Source of the DNA: Cronobacter dublinensis subsp. dublinensis LMG 23823
GTDB taxonomy: Bacteria; Pseudomonadota; Gammaproteobacteria; Enterobacterales; Enterobacteriaceae
Assembly (NCBI RefSeq): GCF_001277235.1
Contig: NZ_CP012266.1
Location: forward strand, 1,798,001-1,862,000
Direction: 5' to 3'
Length of the DNA: 64,000 bases
The notes beneath the pieces are model-generated. The model was not told where the DNA came from and made no database searches. It saw only the letters and a program-made list of their open reading frames with translations. A program made the translations under genes and the position numbers. Below are positions 33,036-41,244 of the stretch, piece by piece. The number at the start of each line of letters is the position of its first letter. Position 1 is the first letter of the stretch.

Positions 33036-33491
33036 CTAATCGTCTTTTTGTGAGTGTATTTTCTTAAGCTCATCCTTTTCGAGCACAAAGAAATCAGTGG
33101 CTGTAAAATTATTTTCGAAAGTTTTCCCTGATATCTCTAAAAGAGAGCTGTTTATTTTGAAAGTGGCTCCATTCCAAAAGCTAGCGTCGTATGCATCAGT
33201 TCCTGTCTCTAATAAGTGGCCATTTTTTGCATCTTTAACGCCTGCACACAAAGCCCCTCCGCCGCATCCATAAATAAATAATATATAATGGCCTGCATAA
33301 TTCACTTTGTTTGAGTTTTCTGCTGCATACAAATATTCACCATAAAGGTGATTTTTCTGATCGTCAGAAAGACGCAACGGCGCTACAGGGCCACGGTAAA
33401 CGTCTTTTATACTATAATTATCGAACTTAGGTACACTTTGCGCGTAAAGGGTATTGCAAAAGAAAAATAAAGCATATGCTAAATAACGCAT
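33036..33491 (-). CDS. Periplasmic protein, first candidate immunity protein, 151 aa
   Basis: Starts 12 bases after the toxin stop, with an AGGAGG ribosome site, so it is cotranscribed with it. Signal peptide at residues 1-17 (YLAYALFFFCNTLYA). The mature part contains VNYAGHYILFIYGCGGGALC (63-82) with C76 and C82 placed to form a disulfide, then VKDAKNGHLLETG. The shared pattern with the next gene marks them as paralogs. A small exported protein directly behind a large leaderless protein with a wall-degrading domain is the usual layout of an effector and its immunity protein. The function is therefore an inference. Confidence 0.7.
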   Translation of the reverse strand: MRYLAYALFFFCNTLYAQSVPKFDNYSIKDVYRGPVAPLRLSDDQKNHLYGEYLYAAENSNKVNYAGHYILFIYGCGGGALCAGVKDAKNGHLLETGTDAYDASFWNGATFKINSSLLEISGKTFENNFTATDFFVLEKDELKKIHSQKDD

Positions 33492-33503
33492 TGCTGCCTC
33501 CTG

Positions 33504-35786
33504 TTATCGTGAGTTTAATAAAGCTTCTTGAAGTTGCTGTGGTGTAATTGATGCATGATTTATCCCATCGCCATTGTAATAAGATTCACCTTCAAATGTT
33601 GCAGGGTGCTGTGTAGTAATAACTTTATGGTTAATATCATATTGTTGATGTCCAGCTGCATCAAGTAAAGGAACTCTTTGCTTCAATTGGCCCTTCTTAA
33701 TTCCCACTGAAGCCCACTCTTGTGCTGTTGCATACATAGCGGAAGATAAATCTCCTCTTCCAGATAAATAATCTCCTATTTGATGACGTTTGGTTTTTAA
33801 AAGATAATCGGTAAATATTTTATCCTGCATTTCCTCATCATACTTATCAGCAATATTCAAGTTTAAAAAATCAATTGCGGCAACTAAATTTTCATGAATT
33901 ATCTGAAATCTTCCTGTGGCGAATATTTCTTTATTTTTCTGCTTTTTCATTATTTCAGATAGGGGTAGTGTTGTAAGATTTCCATGGTATGTTGGCTTGT
34001 AGCCATGTATTGATGATCCATTATAGGCGTTGTAATTATTATTGGATTCTGCTTTTCCTATTAAATCCGCAAACGGGCTGTGCGCCCAGTCGCTGGTTTT
34101 TGGTACACAGATAGCGTCAAGGAACATCACCGGATGCATATGCCATAATTCCGCCGGAAGGTTGACTTTCGATTTATCAAGGTCAGGTATCCATACTTCA
34201 TTTTTTAATACTGTGTCCCAGTATTCCGCTTCGCCGGGCTCATTTTTTCGGTAGTCACTCAGATGCTCTTCTTCCCACATGGCGTGGCTGAAATGCGCCC
34301 ATTCGCTGGTGTGCTTGATAATAAGCCTGTTGAGAGAATGCCGGAGTATCGGAACACAAAGCCAGCTCAGCATATGCCTGGCGTCGTATTCGCGCTCGGC
34401 ATCAATATCTTCCAGCAAGCGCGCATATTCATATTTCATCGCCCCGTAGGCTATACGCTGCTCCTGCTTTGCGGCGAAATGCAGCACCTCAATGAGTTTG
34501 CGGATAAACCCTTTCCGCGAGCGATTTTCTCCCAGATATTTAAACCCGGTGGTAGGGATATTTACCTGCTCAAAGCCCTGGCTTGCAAGGTCATAGCGTG
34601 AAAGTTTCTTTGTGTCTTCATCACGTATCCAGCTTTCTTGCTGGTCTGTGCACCAGTAAAGCTGTCCGGTAACGCCGTCTTTTGCACTGCGGGCATCCGC
34701 AAGCCGCACAACGGTATCCAGTGTGCTCACTGCCTTGCGTGGTTCAAATTGCAACGGCCAGCTGTGGTAATCATATGCCGTCACGTTCGGGATGAACTTC
34801 AGAAAAGCCGGTTTGTCTTCGCCCACCTGTTCAGGGTTGGTCAAAAAATTCGCCAGGTTGCGGTCATCGGTAAAGCACTCAATATGGGTCTGATACTGCT
34901 CTTCCAGTGGTGACGAGATAAAGGCACCCGGCAAGCGAACGCAGCCCAGATGACCAATGGCCTCACCGGCCTTTATCGAAATGGGATTGGGGCAGACGAC
35001 GCTATCCAGCAATAAGGTATGCCGATTAGGGGGCAACAGCGGCGCCCACCATGCAGGCCGAACCGGGCCGCCATATTCAGGTTTAAAGTTGCCAGCATCC
35101 CTCACGGATACCCAGACGTTATCTCCTGCATATAAATCAATGCCGGGCTCCTGCACATTCTGTTGCAGCGTGACAAGGCCCATCACCGTTTCACCGTGAG
35201 CGCGCCTGAGCGCCGGGTCGGCACTGTTCCACCAGATTTTCGTGCCCTTCGGCAGCGCTCCCAGATGAAACGCCCGATGTTCATCAGCAAACGCGTTCAA
35301 CCCACAGCGTACGTTGATGCTCCAGTGCTCCGTGTCACCTTGCGAATACGCATTCCACGGCGCAAGGTTCATATAGAGCGTGTAAAACGTCAGGCCGCTT
35401 TGCTCTGTTTCACCGGGCTGGACGTAGTGGCGAATCAGCACGAAAGAACTGGCATGAGGAACAGGCTTTCCCCACCAGCGGGCGGCTTTCAGGTCGCTGC
35501 ACACCCGATAGGCCACCACTTCACCGTCAGCCATATTGCGCAGAGGTTGTAACCCGGCGAACGGGCCGCCGAGGGCGCACCAGGGGGCGGAGGCATTTGT
35601 GATATGAATACCGCCATGCCACAGGCCGTTGCGCCCCACGGGCCAGGACCCGCCGGATTCACTACGGCCCAGGTGGTCAAGAAACGCCTCACAATCCGTA
35701 AATTCACCGCCATGCTCATCTTTTGAAACCGGGAATCGAAAGTGAAGCAGGGCAGGAGTTGATTTATTTTCCTTCGTGTCGGCCAT
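33504..35786 (-). CDS. Putative secreted toxin: M23-like N-terminal region and lysozyme-like C-terminal domain, 760 aa
   Basis: No signal peptide. Residues 55-310 follow the block order of M23/LytM peptidases: WHGGIHIT (57-63), LRNMADGEVVAYRV (82-95), FVLIRH (115-120), FYTLYMNLAPW (134-144), IKAGEAIGHLGC (271-282) and YQTHIE (298-303). But HxGxD has His for Asp, and the HxH ligands are partly replaced (Gln for the first His), so this part may bind rather than cleave. Residues 435-556 end in ELWHMHPVMFL, seen in large effector proteins. Residues 573-700 look lysozyme-like, with Glu580 in GKAESNNNYNAYNG and GRFQIIHENLVAAIDFL. DNA for this last domain is AT-rich, unlike the rest. Probably a type VI or similar effector against peptidoglycan. 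Confidence 0.72.
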   Translation of the reverse strand: MADTKENKSTPALLHFRFPVSKDEHGGEFTDCEAFLDHLGRSESGGSWPVGRNGLWHGGIHITNASAPWCALGGPFAGLQPLRNMADGEVVAYRVCSDLKAARWWGKPVPHASSFVLIRHYVQPGETEQSGLTFYTLYMNLAPWNAYSQGDTEHWSINVRCGLNAFADEHRAFHLGALPKGTKIWWNSADPALRRAHGETVMGLVTLQQNVQEPGIDLYAGDNVWVSVRDAGNFKPEYGGPVRPAWWAPLLPPNRHTLLLDSVVCPNPISIKAGEAIGHLGCVRLPGAFISSPLEEQYQTHIECFTDDRNLANFLTNPEQVGEDKPAFLKFIPNVTAYDYHSWPLQFEPRKAVSTLDTVVRLADARSAKDGVTGQLYWCTDQQESWIRDEDTKKLSRYDLASQGFEQVNIPTTGFKYLGENRSRKGFIRKLIEVLHFAAKQEQRIAYGAMKYEYARLLEDIDAEREYDARHMLSWLCVPILRHSLNRLIIKHTSEWAHFSHAMWEEEHLSDYRKNEPGEAEYWDTVLKNEVWIPDLDKSKVNLPAELWHMHPVMFLDAICVPKTSDWAHSPFADLIGKAESNNNYNAYNGSSIHGYKPTYHGNLTTLPLSEIMKKQKNKEIFATGRFQIIHENLVAAIDFLNLNIADKYDEEMQDKIFTDYLLKTKRHQIGDYLSGRGDLSSAMYATAQEWASVGIKKGQLKQRVPLLDAAGHQQYDINHKVITTQHPATFEGESYYNGDGINHASITPQQLQEALLNSR

Positions 35787-36267
35787 GGTAATCCTTTAAC
35801 CGGAGTATTCAGTACATTGTCTCTAAGGCTTAACTGATTAGTGTGCCTTCTTACCTTTATCCATAAATATCTGTCTGATGAGAATGTACGGCAGCCATAT
35901 TCAGTCTGCTTATTACAAATTGTTAATCCCGATAACACTGCGATTAATATTTTTGTTGTTTGTCATCTGTTTATCTATGGGGGTAAAATGAGGCAGGGAC
36001 AACCTTACCCCTAAATGAAGAGTAAGCAATGAAATAAATGTAATAAGTATTAATCTAAATAATTTCTAATTATGCGTTCTAATAAATACATTCATATGGA
36101 AGATAAGTATATTTTTTATCTTCTTATTAAATATAAATAGCTTGTTGTATGCCGCGCTGTGGTGAAACGAATTGAGTAATTACCGTTGTCTGTAATTAAT
36201 GATTGAAAATATGTATAGAAGCTGGAACACATAACCCGCTCCTCCCCGAAGAGAGGAGCGGTGCGAA
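35787..36267. other. AT-rich border of the toxin island
   Basis: About 480 bases of low G+C between the toxin gene and xthA. No gene is supported. An inverted repeat GGGGTAA (35980-35986) and TTACCCC (36005-36011) is present, and the region should carry the toxin promoter. No transposase, integrase or attachment repeat is visible. Confidence 0.5.
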
Positions 36268-37074
36268 TCACAACGAGAACGTCGCCCAGACGGGCGCGTG
36301 GTCGGAGGGTTTTTCCATCGCGCGGATCTCGTAATCGATGCCGGTCTCAACGAGGCGCGACATCAGCGGTGCGCTTGCCAGCAGCAGGTCGATGCGCAGG
36401 CCGCGGTTCTCGTCAAACCCTTTCGAGCGGTAGTCGAACCACGAATAGCGGTCACGGGTTTCCGGGTTAGCGTGACGGAACGTATCGGTCAGGCCCCAGT
36501 TCAGCAGGCGGCCCATCCACTCGCGCTCTTCCGGCAGGAAGGAGCATTTGCCGGTGCGCAGCCAGCGCTTGCGGCTCTCTTCGCCGATGCCGATATCCAG
36601 ATCGGTCGGGCTGATATTCATATCGCCCATAATAAGCACCGGGTTGTCGTTCTTCAGCGCCGTATCCAGGTAATCTTGCAGATCCTGATAAAACTTCGCT
36701 TTGGCCGGGAATTTCACTTCGTGATCGCGGCTTTCGCCCTGCGGGAAGTAGCCGTTAATGACGGTAATATCGCCAATCGCGGACGGGATTTCGGCCATGA
36801 TGATGCGCCGCTGCGCCTCTTCGCCATCGCCCGGAAAGCCGCGGCGTACGGAAACCGGCGTCGCTTTGGTCAGCAGCGCCACGCCGTAATGGCCTTTCTG
36901 GCCGTGATAAAACACGTTGTAGCCCAGTTTCGCTACCTCTTCGAGAGGAAACATATCGTCATGGACTTTGGTTTCCTGCAGGCCGATAACGTCCGGCTGA
37001 TGTTGTTCCACCAGCGCGGCGAGCTGGTGTGGGCGGGCGCGCAGGCCGTTGATGTTAAAAGAGATGAATTTCAT
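36268..37074 (-). CDS. xthA: Exodeoxyribonuclease III, 268 aa
   Basis: The major AP endonuclease and 3'-phosphatase of base excision repair. Start MKFISFNINGLRARPHQL gives exactly the E. coli length. Catalytic residues lie in QETKVHDDMFP (Glu34), NGYFPQGESR (Tyr109), MGDMNISPTDLDIG (Asp151, Asn153) and the terminal SDHAPVWATF (Asp258, His259). Single gene, transcribed away from astC; the AT-rich island border lies downstream, where E. coli has different genes. Confidence 0.97.
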   Translation of the reverse strand: MKFISFNINGLRARPHQLAALVEQHQPDVIGLQETKVHDDMFPLEEVAKLGYNVFYHGQKGHYGVALLTKATPVSVRRGFPGDGEEAQRRIIMAEIPSAIGDITVINGYFPQGESRDHEVKFPAKAKFYQDLQDYLDTALKNDNPVLIMGDMNISPTDLDIGIGEESRKRWLRTGKCSFLPEEREWMGRLLNWGLTDTFRHANPETRDRYSWFDYRSKGFDENRGLRIDLLLASAPLMSRLVETGIDYEIRAMEKPSDHAPVWATFSL

Positions 37075-37193
37075 AGTCGCGAACACACTGGATGAACAAG
37101 AGTGCCGCGATGGTATCAGAAAAAGCGCCTGCGCGTCTCCCGGACGGGCAAGGTGTTAACCATCGCTGTCAGTGGCAATGAGCCAGCAAAAGC

Positions 37194-37209
37194 GCACCAT
37201 CATGGCGCC
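37194..37209. promoter_or_regulatory. Probable NtrC binding site upstream of astC
   Basis: GCACC-ATCAT-GGCGCC fits the NtrC palindrome GCACC-N5-GGTGC except for one inner position. It lies about 235 bases upstream of the sigma-54 promoter, a normal enhancer distance. A further GGCACC half-site occurs at about 37224. Confidence 0.55.
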
Positions 37210-37333
37210 AGCGCCCTGAAATGGGGCACCTTTTTACGACAAATCCCGGCAACGATCACAATTCCAGAACAATATTTTATCAATGCATAATCGAGCGGAT
37301 TTTTTTATTGCAAAGGCCGCCGCGTCATAAAAG

Positions 37334-37363
37334 TATTCACTTTTTATGCAATTAAAGTGAATA
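37334..37363. promoter_or_regulatory. Perfect 10-bp inverted repeat, probable operator (ArgR-like)
   Basis: TATTCACTTT (37334-37343) and AAAGTGAATA (37354-37363) are exact reverse complements separated by ten bases. The arms contain TGAATA and TATTCA, the half-sites of ArgR boxes. ArgR is a known activator of E. coli astC, and the repeat sits about 65 bases upstream of the sigma-54 promoter. Confidence 0.55.
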
Positions 37364-37427
37364 GCCTGTGTTTGTAAGTTATTGATTTAGCGTTATCACC
37401 TTACCGCTATGCATTTTCTCCTCTGGC

Positions 37428-37443
37428 TGGCACGAAGCGTGCA
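37428..37443 (+). promoter_or_regulatory. Sigma-54 (RpoN) promoter of astCADBE
   Basis: TGGCAC-GAAGC-GTGCA matches TGGCAC-N5-TTGCA with one change and the required spacing of GG and GC. Transcription would begin near 37454, some 60 bases before the astC ATG. Confidence 0.82.
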
Positions 37444-37514
37444 ATCTACAGTAAGAGCGCAAACATCATTTTATTAACAAATACACAACCTTTTATTTAC
37501 CGGACGAGGTCGCT

Positions 37515-38735
37515 ATGTCGCAGTCAATTACCCGCCAGAACTTTGATGAGTGGATGATCCCCGTATACGCCCCGGCAGCGTTTATCCCGGTGCGGGCCGA
37601 GGGCTCCACGCTCTGGGATCAGGAAGGCAAGGAGTATATCGATTTCGCGGGCGGCATCGCGGTAAATGCGCTGGGACACGCGCACCCGAAACTGCGTCAG
37701 GCGCTGGAAACCCAGGCGGCGAAACTCTGGCATACCGGCAACGGGTATACTAACGAGCCCGTGCTGCGCCTCGCCAAACGCCTGATTGATGCCACCTTCG
37801 CCGACCGCGTCTTCTTCTGTAACTCCGGCGCCGAAGCCAACGAGGCGGCGCTGAAGCTCGCCCGTAAATATGCGCACGATAATTATGGCGCGCAGAAAAG
37901 CGGCATCGTGGCGTTCAAAAATGCCTTCCACGGCCGCACGCTCTTTACCGTCTCGGCGGGCGGTCAGCCTGCGTACTCGCAGGATTTCGCGCCGCTGCCG
38001 CCGCAAATCAACCATGCAGTCTTTAACGATTTAGACTCCGCCGCCGCGCTGATCAATGACGACACCTGCGCGGTGATTGTTGAGCCGGTGCAGGGCGAGG
38101 GCGGCGTAGTGCCCGCCACGCCCGCGTTTCTCCAGGGCCTGCGCGAGCTGTGCGATCGTCACAACGCGCTGCTCATTTTTGATGAAGTCCAGACCGGCGT
38201 GGGCCGCACCGGTTCGCTGTACGCTTACATGCATTACGGCGTGACGCCGGATGTGCTCTCCACCGCCAAAGCGCTGGGCGGCGGCTTCCCGATTGGCGCG
38301 ATGCTCACCACCGAGCGCTGCGCCGCGGTGATGGGCGTCGGCACCCACGGCACCACCTACGGCGGTAACCCGCTGGCGGGCGCGGTCGCAGGCGAAGTGC
38401 TGGATCTCGTGAACACGCCAGAGATGCTGAACGGCGTGAAAGCGCGCCACGAGGCGTTTGTCGAGCAGCTCAACGCGATTAATCAGCGCCTCGGCCTGTT
38501 TAAAGAGATCCGCGGTCTGGGGCTGCTGATCGGCTGCGTGCTGAAAGAAGAGTATGCGGGCAAGGCAAAGGCCATCTCGCTTGCTGCCGCGAAAGAAGGC
38601 GCGATGGTGCTGATTGCCGGCGCTAACGTGCTGCGTTTCGCGCCCGCGCTGAACATCAGCCATCAGGAGATTGAAACCGGGCTCGCGCGCGTCGCCCGCG
38701 CCTGCGAAAACTGGCTGAAGGAGGGCGCATCATGA
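37515..38735 (+). CDS. astC: Succinylornithine transaminase AstC, 406 aa
   Basis: Third enzyme of the arginine succinyltransferase pathway, and able to act as acetylornithine aminotransferase. A PLP fold-type I enzyme: substrate and cofactor motifs NSGAEANEAALKLAR and FDEVQTGVGRTG precede the Schiff-base Lys in LSTAKALGGGFPIGAML. Start MSQSITRQNFDEWMIPVYAP with GGACGAGG upstream. The ATG of astA overlaps the stop (ATGA), the first of several coupled junctions in the operon. Expression is expected under nitrogen limitation from the sigma-54 promoter. Confidence 0.97.
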   Translation: MSQSITRQNFDEWMIPVYAPAAFIPVRAEGSTLWDQEGKEYIDFAGGIAVNALGHAHPKLRQALETQAAKLWHTGNGYTNEPVLRLAKRLIDATFADRVFFCNSGAEANEAALKLARKYAHDNYGAQKSGIVAFKNAFHGRTLFTVSAGGQPAYSQDFAPLPPQINHAVFNDLDSAAALINDDTCAVIVEPVQGEGGVVPATPAFLQGLRELCDRHNALLIFDEVQTGVGRTGSLYAYMHYGVTPDVLSTAKALGGGFPIGAMLTTERCAAVMGVGTHGTTYGGNPLAGAVAGEVLDLVNTPEMLNGVKARHEAFVEQLNAINQRLGLFKEIRGLGLLIGCVLKEEYAGKAKAISLAAAKEGAMVLIAGANVLRFAPALNISHQEIETGLARVARACENWLKEGAS

Positions 38736-39769
38736 TGGTAATTCGCCCCGTAACCCATGACGACGTGCCGGCGCTGTTGCGGCTTGCCGCCAAAACCGGC
38801 GGCGGGCTTACCTCGCTGCCGGTGGATGAGAAAACCCTCAGCGCGCGCGTCGAGCGCTCGCTGCAAACCTGGCGTAATGCGCTGCCGCCGGGCGATCAGG
38901 GGTACGTGTTCGTGCTGGAAGATACCGACAGCCGCACGGTTGCCGGGATCTGCGCTATCGAAGTGGCCGTCGGGCTCAGCGAGCCCTGGTATAACTACCG
39001 CGTCGGCACGCTGGTGCACGCCTCAAAAGAGCTGAACGTTTACAACGCGCTGCCCACGCTGTTTCTCAGCAACGATCACACCGGCAGCAGCGAACTCTGC
39101 ACGCTGTTCCTTGATCCGGACTGGCGCAAAAACGGCAACGGCTATCTGCTCTCCAAATCCCGTTTCATGTTTATGGCCGCGTTCCGCGAGCGCTTTAATG
39201 AAAAAGTGGTGGCGGAGATGCGCGGAGTGATTGACGAGCACGGCTATTCGCCATTCTGGGAGAGCCTCGGCCAGCGCTTCTTCTCGATGGAATTCAGCCG
39301 CGCCGACTACCTGTGCGGCACCGGTCAGAAGGCGTTTATCGCCGAGCTGATGCCGAAACATCCTATCTATACCCAGTTCCTTTCCGAAGAGGCGCAGTCG
39401 GTCATCGGCCAGGTGCATAAAGACACCGCGCCCGCACGCGCGGTGCTGGAGGCCGAAGGCTTCCGCTACCGTAACTATGTCGACATCTTCGACGGCGGCC
39501 CGACGCTTGAGTGCGATATCGACCGCGTGCGCGCCATCCGTAAAAGCCGTCTCATCGAGGTGGCGGAAGGCCAGCCGGCAACGGGTGACGATCTGCCCGC
39601 CTGTATGGTGTCGAACGAAAATTATGATCATTTCCGCGTGATGCTTATCCGCGCCAGACCTGACGCCGACCGGCTGATTCTGGATGCCGCGACGCTTGAC
39701 GCGCTGAAATGCCAGCACGGCGACCAGGTACGCCTGGTGCGCCTTTGCCCTGAGGAGAAAGCAGCATGA
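38732..39769 (+). CDS. astA: Arginine N-succinyltransferase AstA, 345 aa
   Basis: First step of the pathway: transfers succinyl from succinyl-CoA to arginine. The sequence MMVIRPVTHDDVPALLRLA, LTSLPVDEKTLSARVERS, VGLSEPWYNYRVGTLVHAS and ELCTLFLDPDWR is that of the family, a double GNAT-like fold. Either of the first two Met codons may serve; the first overlaps the astC stop by four bases. Length is one above that of E. coli. It is coupled to astD by the same kind of ATGA overlap. Confidence 0.97.
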   Translation: MMVIRPVTHDDVPALLRLAAKTGGGLTSLPVDEKTLSARVERSLQTWRNALPPGDQGYVFVLEDTDSRTVAGICAIEVAVGLSEPWYNYRVGTLVHASKELNVYNALPTLFLSNDHTGSSELCTLFLDPDWRKNGNGYLLSKSRFMFMAAFRERFNEKVVAEMRGVIDEHGYSPFWESLGQRFFSMEFSRADYLCGTGQKAFIAELMPKHPIYTQFLSEEAQSVIGQVHKDTAPARAVLEAEGFRYRNYVDIFDGGPTLECDIDRVRAIRKSRLIEVAEGQPATGDDLPACMVSNENYDHFRVMLIRARPDADRLILDAATLDALKCQHGDQVRLVRLCPEEKAA

Positions 39770-41244
39770 GCATATGGATAAACGGCGAGTGGCAAACCGG
39801 GCAGGGCGAGGCGCTCGAAAAACGCGATCCGGTCAGCGGCGAGCTGCTCTGGCAGGGCAAAGCGGCTGACGAGGCGCAGGTGACGCAAGCCTGCGCCGCC
39901 GCGCGGGCGGCATTCCCGGCCTGGGCGAAACGGCCCTTCGCGGAGCGCCAGGCTATCGCCGAAAAATTCGCGGCGCTGCTGGAGGCCAATAAAACCGACC
40001 TGACGCGGATCATCGCGCAGGAGACCAGCAAACCGCGCTGGGAGGCGGCGACCGAAGTCACCGCGATGGTCAACAAAGTGGGCATCTCGCTGAAGGCCTA
40101 TCAGGTGCGCACCGGCGAGCAGCAGACGCCGATGCCGGACGGCGCGGCGACGCTGCGCCATCGTCCGCACGGAGTCCTTGCGGTCTTCGGCCCATACAAT
40201 TTTCCGGGGCATCTGCCGAACGGTCATATCGTGCCGGCGCTGCTTGCGGGCAACACGCTGGTATTTAAGCCGAGCGAACTGACGCCGCGGACCGGCGAGG
40301 CCGTGATGAAGCTCTGGGAGCAGGCGGGGCTGCCCGCAGGCGTGCTCAATCTTGTGCAGGGCGCGCGCGCCACCGGGCAGGCGCTCTCAGCGGAGCCGGC
40401 GCTTGACGGCCTGCTGTTTACCGGCAGCGCCGGCACCGGGTATCAGCTGCATCGCCAGCTTGCCGGGCAGCCGGAGAAAATCCTCGCGCTGGAGATGGGC
40501 GGCAATAACCCGCTTATCGTTGAAGATCCTGACGATATCGACGGGGCGGTGCATCTGGCGATCCAGTCGGCGTTTATTACCGCCGGGCAGCGCTGCACCT
40601 GCGCGCGCCGCCTGCTGGTGAAGCGCGGCGCGGCGGGCGACGCCTTCCTGACACGCCTTGTAGAGGTTGCCGGAAGGCTGCGCCCTGACCGCTGGGATGC
40701 TGAGCCGCAGCCGTTTATGGGCGGGCTCATCAGCGTCCAGGCGGCGGAGCGGGTGCTGGAAGCCTGGCAGGGGCATCTGGCGCGCGGCGGCAAACCGCTG
40801 CTGACGCCCGCGCTGGTACAGGCGGGCAGCTCGCTGCTGACGCCGGGCATCGTCGAGCTTACCGGCGTTAATAACGTGCCGGATGAAGAAATCTTCGGGC
40901 CGCTGCTGGGCGTCTGGCGCTACGACGAATTCGATGAGGCGATTGCGCTTGCCAACGCCACCCGCTACGGGCTTTCCTGCGGGCTGATTTCGCCGGTGCG
41001 GGAAAAATTCGACCAGCTGCTGCTGGAAGCGCGCGCGGGCATCGTGAACTGGAACAAACCGCTCACCGGCGCGGCCAGCACGGCGCCGTTTGGCGGCGTC
41101 GGAGCCTCCGGCAACCATCGCGCCAGCGCCTGGTATGCGGCGGATTACTGCGCCTGGCCGATGGCGTCGCTCGAAAGCCCGACGTTCGCGCTGCCGTCGA
41201 CGTTAAACCCCGGTCTGGATTTCGGCGCTAAGGAGCAGGCATGA
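39766..41244 (+). CDS. astD: Succinylglutamate semialdehyde dehydrogenase AstD, 492 aa
   Basis: Oxidises N-succinylglutamate 5-semialdehyde with NAD, the fourth step. Aldehyde dehydrogenase fold: GPYNFPGHLPNGHIVPALL for the cofactor, KPSELTPRTGEAVMK, the general-base Glu in LEMGGNNPLIV and the catalytic Cys in GQRCTCARRLLV. Its ATG overlaps the astA stop and its own stop overlaps the astB ATG, giving tight translational coupling. Length matches the family. Confidence 0.97.
   Translation: MSIWINGEWQTGQGEALEKRDPVSGELLWQGKAADEAQVTQACAAARAAFPAWAKRPFAERQAIAEKFAALLEANKTDLTRIIAQETSKPRWEAATEVTAMVNKVGISLKAYQVRTGEQQTPMPDGAATLRHRPHGVLAVFGPYNFPGHLPNGHIVPALLAGNTLVFKPSELTPRTGEAVMKLWEQAGLPAGVLNLVQGARATGQALSAEPALDGLLFTGSAGTGYQLHRQLAGQPEKILALEMGGNNPLIVEDPDDIDGAVHLAIQSAFITAGQRCTCARRLLVKRGAAGDAFLTRLVEVAGRLRPDRWDAEPQPFMGGLISVQAAERVLEAWQGHLARGGKPLLTPALVQAGSSLLTPGIVELTGVNNVPDEEIFGPLLGVWRYDEFDEAIALANATRYGLSCGLISPVREKFDQLLLEARAGIVNWNKPLTGAASTAPFGGVGASGNHRASAWYAADYCAWPMASLESPTFALPSTLNPGLDFGAKEQA

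Larger units (their letters stand above)
37075..37514. promoter_or_regulatory. Control region of the ast operon
   Basis: About 440 bases without a gene between the divergent xthA and astC. It holds a sigma-54 promoter, a probable NtrC site and a perfect 10-bp inverted repeat, each listed separately. This density agrees with the known control of ast in E. coli by NtrC, ArgR and RpoS. Confidence 0.7.
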
